The notes beneath the pieces were generated by a model. It saw nothing but the letters and a program-made list of their open reading frames with translations. It was not told the origin of the DNA and searched no databases. The position numbers and the translations under genes are program-made. A stretch of 35,559 nt of DNA, from positions 1 through 35,559 of the forward strand of contig CAJWKU010000020.1 in assembly GCA_913043005.1 (NCBI GenBank), written 5' to 3'. The stretch is from an uncultured Cryomorphaceae bacterium (GTDB taxonomy: Bacteria; Bacteroidota; Bacteroidia; Flavobacteriales; Schleiferiaceae). Numbering within the stretch: position 1 is the first letter of the stretch; every line of letters starts with the position of its first letter. This document shows positions 9,071 through 18,600 of the stretch, piece after piece.

Positions 9071-9106
9071 AAAAATTAACCTGAAGAGCAAGGCTCTTCA
9101 GGTTAA
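9071..9106 (-). terminator. Perfect 14-bp hairpin with T-tract, minus strand
   Basis: TTAACCTGAAGAGC (9076-9089) and GCTCTTCAGGTTAA (9093-9106) form a perfect 14-base stem with a 3-base loop. On the minus strand this is followed by TTTTT (9075-9071), the layout of an intrinsic terminator for the T9SS Omp28-like gene ending at 9120. The tlpA-like ATG (9068) starts directly after the T-tract, so the structure may also act as an attenuator or a processing site. Confidence 0.85.
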
Positions 9107-9119
9107 TGGATTGGTTAAA

Positions 9120-11069
9120 TTAGTGAGTTACTGTGAATCTCAAGTTTTGAACTTTACCATTGATTGAAATCCGTGCATTGTACACCCCATTGGGTAATTC
9201 TGATACGGGCGCTTCCAATGTATGGTTACCAGAATGTAGTTTTTGTGAATCTACATTTACAACTTTTTGTCCTGAAAGATTATAAATAGAAATGGAAACA
9301 TCTGACTCACTAATTAGTTCAAGATTAAACTTTGCAAGATTAGAAGTTGGATTAGGGAATATGCTCAGGTTGTCGGAAATAAAATCTTCTTCAGATCCAA
9401 GAACATTTGTAGATACCCATATATTATCTAAATATAAACACTGACCAGCTGCAGATGTTCCTTCGAACTTTAACATAATGGCACTTCCTGTGGCATAATT
9501 AGCTAGAGAAATTTTATGTGTCAGCCATTTCGTTGGATCTGCCCAGTAGCGGTATTGAGATCCTGGGTCTGTTCCTGTTGCTAAAGATGCGCCAGAGGGT
9601 GAAAATATATTGGTCCACGATGACCCACAGTCTGTAGATATATAAACTTTCAATTGATCGTTTGAATTGCCTCCTCGTGCTGCATATGATGTGGAAAGAT
9701 ATAGATTGGGGTTGGATATTGTCGATAAAGAGATCTTTTCTGTGATTAGGCTGATAACCGTTCCTGATGCTATTGTTGGGAAATCCCAAAATATTGACGT
9801 TGCGGATTGACCCCATGCTCCCAGTTCTTGCGGAAGATTTTGAACATTAGCTTTACTTATACCCCCAACCATTTCTCCTGGGATCGATTCCTCTTTAATC
9901 ATATTTGAGGGAATAGTGCCCAGAGATAAGCCTTCAAAATTTTGATCATATGGCGCATAAGTTGGAGTATTGCTTAAGACGTTAACTTTAGTTGGTGCTG
10001 ATGTATTATTAATTGGCGCATAATCTGCTGCACCATTAGGGAATTCAACTAATCCAATAATTTCATTGGCTCCTGTTGACAAAGTTGTTTGGGGAAAAGC
10101 AACCGTAGCAGTTTGTCCAGCTGCAATACTACCTGTCCAGTTTTGAGAAACTTGGTTTCCTCCATTTACAGTGTAGGAAACAGTTGCAGAGGTAATTGTC
10201 ATAGATCCAGAATTTTGGATAGTTATCGATGGTGTTACATTCGGATCACAATAACTATTTGTAGTTGCATTCATACTAGCTAAGCTCACATCCGCTAAAC
10301 CACTGACGGCTTGCTTCGGGCTAAAAGCAGCATTTTTAATTTCTTTATTGGAGTCATCTTGAACGAATGCTACAAACGCTATTTCCCCAAGATTAGCAAT
10401 GTATGATGGCAGTGGAATAGTAAATTGATATGTTTGATTTTGACCTGCTGTCCAAGTATCGGATAGAGTTGTACCATTGGCATTAGGGATCATCTTTCGC
10501 ATCACATTATGAAAAACTGTTTCTCCATTTGATCCAGGAGCAGATGAATAGTTAATCGTTTCTTCAACTAAAGCAAGATGTAATTTCAAGGATCCAGCAG
10601 ACCCTGAGGTTAGAGTAGATGTTGATGAATTTGACACTGAAACGGCAATTTGGACGGAATCATATCCGCTTGTGAGCTGATGAGTCAGAATAACAGACAT
10701 ATCAGGCGTAACATTATATCGAGCGTCAATCTGAGACTGGCTGATGTTTGCCGGTGAGGATCCTGCAGGGACTACGGAGATATTTCTGACACTTGGGACA
10801 CCAGTGACTCCATAATAAGAAACTCTGGAAGCTACTTCGTTTGGATTGGCAGCGTTCATAGGATCTGTCCCAGGCCATGATGTTTGATAAGCAATTTTAA
10901 CTGCCTTTGACGTGTTTGTTGCCAAAAGAGCTGCGAACGGTGGATTTTGAGATGCGCATGGTCCACATGATGCTTGGGTGAAGTGTTCGAATAAAACTAG
11001 TCTTGTAGCCTGAGAATAAAGTGCATTAGCTGACAAGAGTATTGTAAAAAGGAGTATGAATTTTTTCAT
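9120..11069 (-). CDS. T9SS-exported Omp28-like protein with CGPC motif
   Basis: This 649-residue protein is predicted to be exported to the cell surface by type IX secretion. Domains in order: signal peptide (about 1-20, MKKFILLFTILLSANALYSQ); thioredoxin-like Omp28-type domain starting LVLFEHFTQASCGPCASQN, with Cys35-Gly-Pro-Cys38, the classic thioredoxin active-site tetrad, and a later GVTGVPSV; a beta-sandwich repeat of CARDB/Ig type (about 265-370); a concanavalin/MAM-like domain (about 375-555) beginning APYDQNFEG; and a C-terminal T9SS type A sorting domain (about 570-649) with IFPNPTSN, YNLSGQKV and LPNGVYNARI. It is transcribed divergently from the ruvA-sprA side. A hairpin terminator follows it. 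The substrate of its redox motif is unknown. Confidence 0.88.
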   Translation of the reverse strand: MKKFILLFTILLSANALYSQATRLVLFEHFTQASCGPCASQNPPFAALLATNTSKAVKIAYQTSWPGTDPMNAANPNEVASRVSYYGVTGVPSVRNISVVPAGSSPANISQSQIDARYNVTPDMSVILTHQLTSGYDSVQIAVSVSNSSTSTLTSGSAGSLKLHLALVEETINYSSAPGSNGETVFHNVMRKMIPNANGTTLSDTWTAGQNQTYQFTIPLPSYIANLGEIAFVAFVQDDSNKEIKNAAFSPKQAVSGLADVSLASMNATTNSYCDPNVTPSITIQNSGSMTITSATVSYTVNGGNQVSQNWTGSIAAGQTATVAFPQTTLSTGANEIIGLVEFPNGAADYAPINNTSAPTKVNVLSNTPTYAPYDQNFEGLSLGTIPSNMIKEESIPGEMVGGISKANVQNLPQELGAWGQSATSIFWDFPTIASGTVISLITEKISLSTISNPNLYLSTSYAARGGNSNDQLKVYISTDCGSSWTNIFSPSGASLATGTDPGSQYRYWADPTKWLTHKISLANYATGSAIMLKFEGTSAAGQCLYLDNIWVSTNVLGSEEDFISDNLSIFPNPTSNLAKFNLELISESDVSISIYNLSGQKVVNVDSQKLHSGNHTLEAPVSELPNGVYNARISINGKVQNLRFTVTH

Positions 11070-11318
11070 GTTAATATATTAGAATGGAAGTTGAATGGCC
11101 TAAATATAGTTATCGATACACCCAATGACCTATTTTTTGGCAAATTTGTAACATAGAATCATTCTAAATATAAAAAATTGTAATGTATCTCAGTGATCTT
11201 AAGGTTGGTCAGAAGGCTATTTACAGCTAGAACAAAGCATTTTTATTTATAATTGAGGACTCCATCATGTATTTGGTCTTTACCTTTGAGTGAATTAAGA
11301 AAATTAAATGCATTTATT
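11070..11318. other. Intergenic region between divergent T9SS cargo genes
   Basis: This 249-base non-coding region separates two outward-facing genes for T9SS-tagged proteins. It should hold promoters for both. I find one clear -7-type box for the plus strand (11281) and no TAnnTTTG match for the minus strand. I see no hairpin terminator or RNA gene in it. Confidence 0.6.
11281..11288 (+). promoter_or_regulatory. Candidate -7 promoter element
   Basis: TACCTTTG matches TAnnTTTG exactly and lies 30 bases before the ATG at 11319. The nearest upstream TTG (11253) gives a spacer of about 25 bases, longer than the usual 19 or so, so the -33 element is uncertain. Confidence 0.5.
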
Positions 11319-12029
11319 ATGCTTAAAATTTTATCGTCCCTTTTTGTTATTTTTCTCTCGCTGCAGATTTCAGGACAATCTTTAGTTATAGATTCAAAAG
11401 ATTCGATAGCCTGCGTTAATAGTGTAGTCGGTCAGCAGGCTGAAGGCCACATTGCAATGAAAAATATTTCCTCTTTGTCTAAAGATTATTACTTGGTCCG
11501 AAGAAAAGTTGGTTTGACTGGTTTAGTAGACTCCAATTATTTCTGCTGGGATTTATGTTACCCAACGTGGGCATCTCAAAGTCAAGGTAATGTAACTGTT
11601 GGCGCAGGTTCAATAGCTTACGATTTTTCAGGATACGCATATGTGCGAGATACAGATGCGGTTGGGCAAGACACCATATGGTATACAGCTATAAATGCTG
11701 CAGATACCTCAGACACCCTTCAAATATATATGGTCTATTGTTTCTCAAAGACTTTTGATTTGCCTGATAATGCCAAAGACTATTCTAGTATCTTTCCAAA
11801 TCCAGTAGGAAATGAATTGCTAAATATTGCATTATCACCTTTGGATATCTCTAGTGAGTTATTAATTATTGACCTAAGGGGAATAGTTGTTTCAAGAGTT
11901 TCCATTGCACCCTCTGCAGATCATGTTAGTTTTAATCCATTTGATCATCGCTTAATGCCTGGACTTTATTCTTTGCAAAGAAATAGTTCTTTGGGGAATT
12001 GGAATTTGGAAAAATTAATAGTTCGCTGA
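11319..12029 (+). CDS. Small secreted protein with T9SS sorting domain
   Basis: This 236-residue secreted protein starts at the ATG at 11319, which gives a clean signal peptide (MLKILSSLFVIFLSLQISGQ). The frame stays open back to a TTG at 11253, but those residues are not signal-like and overlap the candidate promoter. The middle (about 25-135) is a predicted beta-sandwich with FCWDLCYP and AGSIAYDFSGYAYV, resembling small Ig-like domains of other Bacteroidota secreted proteins. The C-terminus (about 155-236) is a T9SS type A sorting domain with SSIFPNPVGNE, LLIIDLRG and LMPGLYSLQ. It lies 37 bases upstream of ruvA on the same strand, so read-through into ruvA-sprA is possible. Its function is not recognisable. 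Confidence 0.83.
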   Translation: MLKILSSLFVIFLSLQISGQSLVIDSKDSIACVNSVVGQQAEGHIAMKNISSLSKDYYLVRRKVGLTGLVDSNYFCWDLCYPTWASQSQGNVTVGAGSIAYDFSGYAYVRDTDAVGQDTIWYTAINAADTSDTLQIYMVYCFSKTFDLPDNAKDYSSIFPNPVGNELLNIALSPLDISSELLIIDLRGIVVSRVSIAPSADHVSFNPFDHRLMPGLYSLQRNSSLGNWNLEKLIVR

Positions 12030-12066
12030 AATACCAAAATCTAAATTCTGTCGTTAAAGGAATCTA

Positions 12067-12648
12067 ATGTTTCATCATTTCGTAGGACGTGTTATAGAAA
12101 AATCGCCAGCACACATAGTGCTTGAATGCGGTGGTGTCGGATATTATCTCAATATATCTTTAACAACATTCGGTCAGATTGGTGAAGCGAAAGAGGTAAA
12201 ATTATTGACCCATGCTGTTTATCGTGAAGATGCTCAGTTACTTTTCGGTTTTCATACAGGAGTTGAAAGAGATGTTTTTCTCCTCTTACTAAGTGTTTCC
12301 GGTGTTGGTGCAAACACTGCAAGAATGATTTTATCGGCACTAAGACCCAATGAGGCAATACAAGCTATCTCGAATGGAGATAGCGGAACCCTTCAAAGAA
12401 TAAAAGGAATTGGAGCTAAAACAGCTCAAAGAATTGTAATTGATTTAAGAGATAAAGTAGGTGGTGTTTCTACGATAAAAGGTTCAGGAGATGAATCAGT
12501 ATCATCTGTCAGGGCCGAGGCAATTCAAGCTTTAATTGTATTAGGTTTTTCACGCTCAATAGTAGAAAGAATAGTTTCATCAATCCTTTCTAAGGATGGT
12601 GACCACGATCTAGAAGACGTTTTAAGAATCGCCTTATCCCAGTTGTAA
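12067..12648 (+). CDS. ruvA: Holliday junction DNA-binding protein RuvA
   Basis: RuvA binds the four-way DNA junction and loads RuvB for branch migration. It has 193 residues, the normal length. Domain I is an OB fold (residues 1-62; MFHHFVGRVIEKSPAHIVLE). Domain II has two helix-hairpin-helix motifs (SVSGVGANTARMILSAL around 76-92 and IKGIGAKTAQRIVIDL around 112-127). Domain III at the C-terminus is the RuvB-contacting three-helix bundle (AEAIQALIVLGF). Its TAA stop shares its last A with the sprA ATG (TAATG), so recombination and secretion genes are translationally linked. The ruvA-sprA order is common in Flavobacteriia. Confidence 0.97.
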   Translation: MFHHFVGRVIEKSPAHIVLECGGVGYYLNISLTTFGQIGEAKEVKLLTHAVYREDAQLLFGFHTGVERDVFLLLLSVSGVGANTARMILSALRPNEAIQAISNGDSGTLQRIKGIGAKTAQRIVIDLRDKVGGVSTIKGSGDESVSSVRAEAIQALIVLGFSRSIVERIVSSILSKDGDHDLEDVLRIALSQL

Positions 12649-15600
12649 TGCGATCATATCGCGTTTTTTGCAGTTTTTTCTTTACTGTGATTCTTTCGGT
12701 GGGTCTAAATGCCCAAGTCGTGGACTCTAATCAGACAAATTGGTCTATGCCAGGGATTAATACACCCAATAATATCAAAACAATTTACACTTATGATTCT
12801 ATCACAGGATTTTATATTGGTCAAAGATATATTGGTAATATCCCTATGGGATCCCCTATTTATTTATCAAAAGAGGATTACAGTAAAATGATATTTTCAC
12901 AACAAGAGATTGATGGTTGGAAAAGTAGATGGTCGCAGGGTAGTTCGGCAGATAAAAGAGAAGGGAGTAGCATTGTTCCAGATATGAATTTATCAAATAA
13001 CTTGATAGAAGATATTTTTGGTTCAGATGAATTAGAGATAAGACCTCAAGGTACAGCAGAGCTTAGGTTTGGATTGAGATTTCAGCACATAAAAAACCCT
13101 ATCGTTCCAGAGAGAAATAGAAAGACTCTAGCATTTGATTTTGATCAAAAAATGCAGGTAAACGCAACAGGAAAATTGGGAGAAAGACTAGATCTTCAGA
13201 TCAATTATGATACCGAAGCAACCTTTGGGTTTGAAAATAAAATGAAGTTAAACTTTAAAGGTTTAGAAGATGATATTATTAAGTCTTTGGAGATGGGAAA
13301 TGTCAGTATGCCAACAGGTAGCAGTCTTATCACGGGTGCTCAAAGTTTATTTGGACTGAAAGGAAAATTTCAATTCGGGAAAACAATGGTAACAGGAGTT
13401 GTAGCTGAACAGCGTAGTCAAAGTCAAAGTTTAAATATCCAAGGAGGAGCAACAACTCAAGAATTTTCAATAAAAGGAGATTCATATGAAGCGAATCGAC
13501 ACTTTTTCTTAAGTCATTATTTCAGGGATCATTATGAACAATGGCTTAGCACTCTTCCAGTTATTCAAAGCCCAATTCAGATAACAAGAGTTGAGGTCTG
13601 GGTTACCAATAGAAGAACAACACCCACTGAGGTTCGTAATATTATTGCATTTACCGATTTGGGTGAGGGAGAGTCTAAGGCCTGGAGATCGACGAATGCC
13701 AATCGAAATGGTGATGTTATTTTCCCTGGACCAACGATTGATCCATTACCCAGCAATAGAATAAACAGACTTGATCCAAAAGAACTTCTTTTGAGATTTC
13801 CAAATGTGCGTGACGCTGCCACTGCAGGGACGTCCTTGATCACCTCTGGTTATGATGCTAATGTTGAATATTCTGAGCTGACCAACGCAAGAAAACTACA
13901 GGCTAATGAATATACTTTTCATCCTCAATTAGGTTATATGACGTTAAATACTTCTTTAAATCAAGATGAAGTACTTGCGGTTGCTTATCAGTATACTGCC
14001 AATGGCAGAACATATCAAGTAGGGGAATTTTCAAATGATGGAATAATGGCTCCTAAAAGCCTAATTCTAAAATTAGTAAAACACACTCTTTTAAATGTGA
14101 AGTCACCACTATGGGATTTAATGATGAAAAATGTTTACAGTCTTAATGCGTTTCAACTATCAAGGGAAGATTTTAGGCTAGAAGTAATGTATATGAATGA
14201 TGCGACTGGTTTACCCATTCCATTTTTACCGAAAAGCACAGTAAAAGATAAGCTTCTCATCCAAGTTTTGGATATGGATTATGTAAACAATAATAATGAC
14301 CCCTTTCCAGATGGGCTTTTTGACTATGTTGAGGGTGTAACAGTTTTGAGTCAAAAAGGTCGAGTGATATTGCCAGTTCTCGAGCCATTTGGATCAAGCC
14401 TATCAAATAAATTATCAAATCAAGATGAAAAAGATAGGTATGTTTTTCAACAGCTTTATGATTCTACTCTTTTTAGAGCCCAAGAGCAAACTCAATTAAA
14501 TAAATTTCTTATCCGAGGAAGATACAAAAGTGCTGGAGGCTCGGTCATTCAGCTGAATTCATTCAATATCCCTAGGGGTTCTATCTCCGTAACTGCTGGC
14601 GGGAGCAAGCTTGTAGAAAATCAAGATTTTACAGTGGATTATTCATTAGGGCAAGTTCGAATTCTTAATGAGAGTTTACTGCAATCCGGTATGCCTATCA
14701 AAGTTTCATTTGAAAATAATACAATGTTTAATTTTCAAGCGAAGACATTTTCAGGACTTGCGATAGAACATGAAGTCTCGAAAGACTGGAAAATCGGAGG
14801 GACATTTTTGAGATTGGCAGAAAGACCTTTGACCCAAAAAGTAAACTCTGGTGATGAACCGATAGCAAATAGTATTTGGGGATTTCAAACCCAATATCAA
14901 AAGAATTTACCGGGATTGACGCGCTTTATGGATAAATTGCCCTTCATTTCCACAAATGCACCTTCCAGGATTCAGATACAGGCGGAGGTTGCCCAATTGC
15001 TTCCTGGATCACCAAAAGGGATTAAAATAAATGGGGATGCTACAACTTATTTGGATGACTTTGAGACTAGTCAAACTACAATAGACCTAAGAGGAACTAC
15101 AACTTGGCACTTAGCTTCAACTCCTGAGGGTCAAAATCAATTGTTTCCAGAGGCTTCATTGAGTAATGACTGGGCTTATAATGCGAATCGTGCCAGAATG
15201 AGTTGGTATATTATTGATCCTTCTTTTTTTGCAAATAATAGTCAGACTCCCAATAATATCAGAAATAACCCCGGAATTACATCTGATCATCGACAACGTC
15301 TCGTTCCTCTTGCGGAAGTTTTTCCAAATGTCCCCTTGCAACCAGGTATGGCAACCAACATAGCCATGTTTGATTTGCAGTTTGATCCTAACGAGAGGGG
15401 GCCATATAATTTTGATGTATCCGGTTTCTCTAACTACAGTAAGGGTTTGAATCTTGATGGGTCTTTAGCGGATCCAAAATCGAGATGGGCTGGGATAATG
15501 CGACAACTTTCAATAAATAATTTTGAAGAACAAAATATCGAATTTATCCAATTTTGGATGATGGATCCATTCCTAGATAATCCCACTGCAATGGGTGGTG

Positions 15601-18600
15601 ATCTTTATTTTCATTTAGGTAATTTATCCGAAGATATTCTGAAAGATGGTCGTCAAAGTTTTGAGAATGGTTTGTCTTCATCAGGTCTGCCAGTAGACGT
15701 AGATTCCTCTGTTTGGGGTTATACATCAAAGTATCAGCCCGTAGTTCAGGCTTTTGATAATGACCCAAGCTCTAGGGTTCACCAGGATGTTGGATTAGAT
15801 GGTTTGGGAGATATTAGAGAAAGTCGATTAAAGGGTAATGTTGGTCAAACATATTTATCTTCATTAACTGATGCTTTTGGGGGAAATAGTATAGCTTACC
15901 AAAAAGCTTTTCAAGATCCCTCTGGAGATAATTTTTTATACTACAGAGGGCCAAGTCAAGATTCAGCAGATGCTGATATATTGAAACGATATCGTTATTT
16001 TAATAATCCGGATGGGAATTCCCAGACCACCTTAATTAATGGCCTTCCCGCTACTTATACTAATTTACCTGATAAAGAAGATGTCAATAGGGATGCTACA
16101 CTGAATAAGTCAGAGCAGTACTTTCAATATCATATTTCGATGCGGCCTGAAGATTTGGTTATTGGAAAGAATCATATTGCCGATATATACGAAACTCAAA
16201 CAGATTTGCTTCCTGATAACACCAGAAAATCTGTTCGATGGATTCAATTTAAAATCCCAGTTTTTGAACCATCAAAAAGAATAGGAGGAGCGTCAGACTT
16301 TCGATCAATTCGTTTTATGCGGATGATAATGAAAGGTTGGGAAGAGGCAACAGTTTTGAGATTTGCTCGCTTGGATCTTGTGAGAGGCGAATGGCGAAGG
16401 TATCGATTCTCCCTTGAAGAGTCTCGAGAATTAATACCGGTGGACGCAATGGATGAAACAACATTTGTGATGAATGCAGTTAACCTTGAAGAGAATGGGG
16501 GTAGAAAGCCAATTCCGTATGTTCTTCCTCCAGGGATTCAGAGACAAGTGCTTTTGGGGAATACTTCGTTGGTTCAGCAAAATGAACAATCATTGAGCAT
16601 GAGAGTTTGTGGTCTTCGAGATGGTGATGCACGAGCTGCTTTTAAGAATACTTCTGTTGATATGCGTATGAATAAACGTTTAAGGCTTTTTGCTCATGCA
16701 GAGGCAGGAAATCAGTTTGAGCAGCTTAATGATGGTGATTTAAGATTATTTATTCGACTTGGTAATGATTATAGTCAAAACTATTATGAGTATGAAATCC
16801 CTTTGGAAGTAACCCCATGGGGCAGTAGTGATCCTGGAATAGTCTGGCCCTCTTCAAATGAAATTGATATTGCCTTTGAGGAATTCACTAACCTCAAACT
16901 AAAGAGAGATCAGGCTCAAATTTCAAACTCCATTGTTTACCAGGAGAATAAAGATGAGGGAGAAGGAGTAATAAGAGTCTTAGGGGTCCCGAACTTAGGA
17001 AATGTCAGAACGATAATGATGGGAGTTCGCAATCCAAAAAAAAGAAATACAGGCAGCTCTGATGATGGTATGGATAAATGTGCTGAGGTTTGGGTAAATG
17101 AATTAAGAATGACTGACTTTGATAATCGGGGAGGCGTGTCTGCAATAGCTCGGACAACCACTCAGGTTGCTGATCTTGGACAAATAGCTTTGAGTGGAAC
17201 ATATAGTACAGTTGGATTTGGATCTTTAGATATGAGTCCACAAGAAAGAAATAAATTCTCTGCTGCTACTTATGATTTTCAAACAAATTTGGAACTCAGT
17301 CGCTTTTTACCATTTAAAACACGTCTTAAACTACCATTATTTATAAATAACGCTCAGGATTGGAAAACACCAATGTTTAATCCTCTAAATCCTGATATTG
17401 AAATGAGTAAGGCATTGGAAAGCCTAAACAGCGCTCAAGAGAGATCTGACTTAAGGGCTATGGTTGCAGACAGAACAGTTCGGCGGGGATTTAATTTCAC
17501 TAATGTTAGAGTTGAACGTTCTTCTGGTAATAATACGTCTAGTCCAAATGTTTCAAGAGGTACACCAGTTAACCCTAACAAGTCAAATAATAAGACAAAA
17601 AATAAAGAGAACTTAAAGAAAGGCGCTCGTGCACCCACACCTTTTGATATAAGTAATTGGACAGCTTCATATTCATTTAATGAGGTACTGCGAAGTGATG
17701 CAAATACCTTAAGAGATGATAGAGAGGATCATAAAGCATCTCTTATTTATAACTTCCAAACGAATCCTTTCAATATTCAGCCTTTTAAAAAAATAAAGAA
17801 TAAGAATTTAACATTAATTAAGGATTTGAACTTGAATTTAACTCCCTCGAAAATAAGTGTTCGTGGAGATTTAATAAGATCTATTCAAACTATGAAAATG
17901 AGGAATGTGGATAACCCCACATTTCAATTACCAGAAATGTTCAGTAAAAATTTCACAATGGACAGAAATTATAACGTTGTATGGGACCTAAGCAAGGGCA
18001 TAAAACTCGACTATACCTCTCGCATGCGCGTGCGGGTAGATGAATTACCAGGATCAAACTCAGTTGATTCGGTAAAATCATTCTTATTAGATAACATTAG
18101 AGCAGGCGGCAGGCCTGTTGAGTATCATCATACAGTTAATACATCGTGGAATATTCCGATAAACAAGTTGCCATTAATGGATTTTGCTCAACTTCAATTG
18201 AGATATACAGCAGATTATGATTGGAAAGCTAATTCATTACTCGCCTCTCGACAATCAATAGATAGCTTGGATTATGGAAATATCATAGAAAATTCTGGTA
18301 AGTGGAATGGAACAGCAAATCTAAATTTTGCTACTTTTTATAAGAATTTCTCTTGGTATAAAAAACTGAAGCAAGGAAACAATTCAAAATCAAGAGGAGC
18401 GAGAACAGCTATGGAGCAACGTTTGATAGGTAATAGCCCAAAGAATACAAAAAATAAAGAAAATCAAAAAACCGGTTTAGGCAAAAAAATATTAATCGCA
18501 GTAGTGGATATTGTCACAATGATAAAGTCTGTTAATCTAAGTGCAACATTGAATACCGGTCTTTACCTTCCTGGCTTTACCCCGTTGCCTGTCTTTAGTG

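Noticed and set aside
15156-17638. Open frames of 60-80 codons on the strand opposite sprA
   Set aside because: They are antisense shadows of a long, clearly recognisable gene and show no signal, motif or start context of their own.
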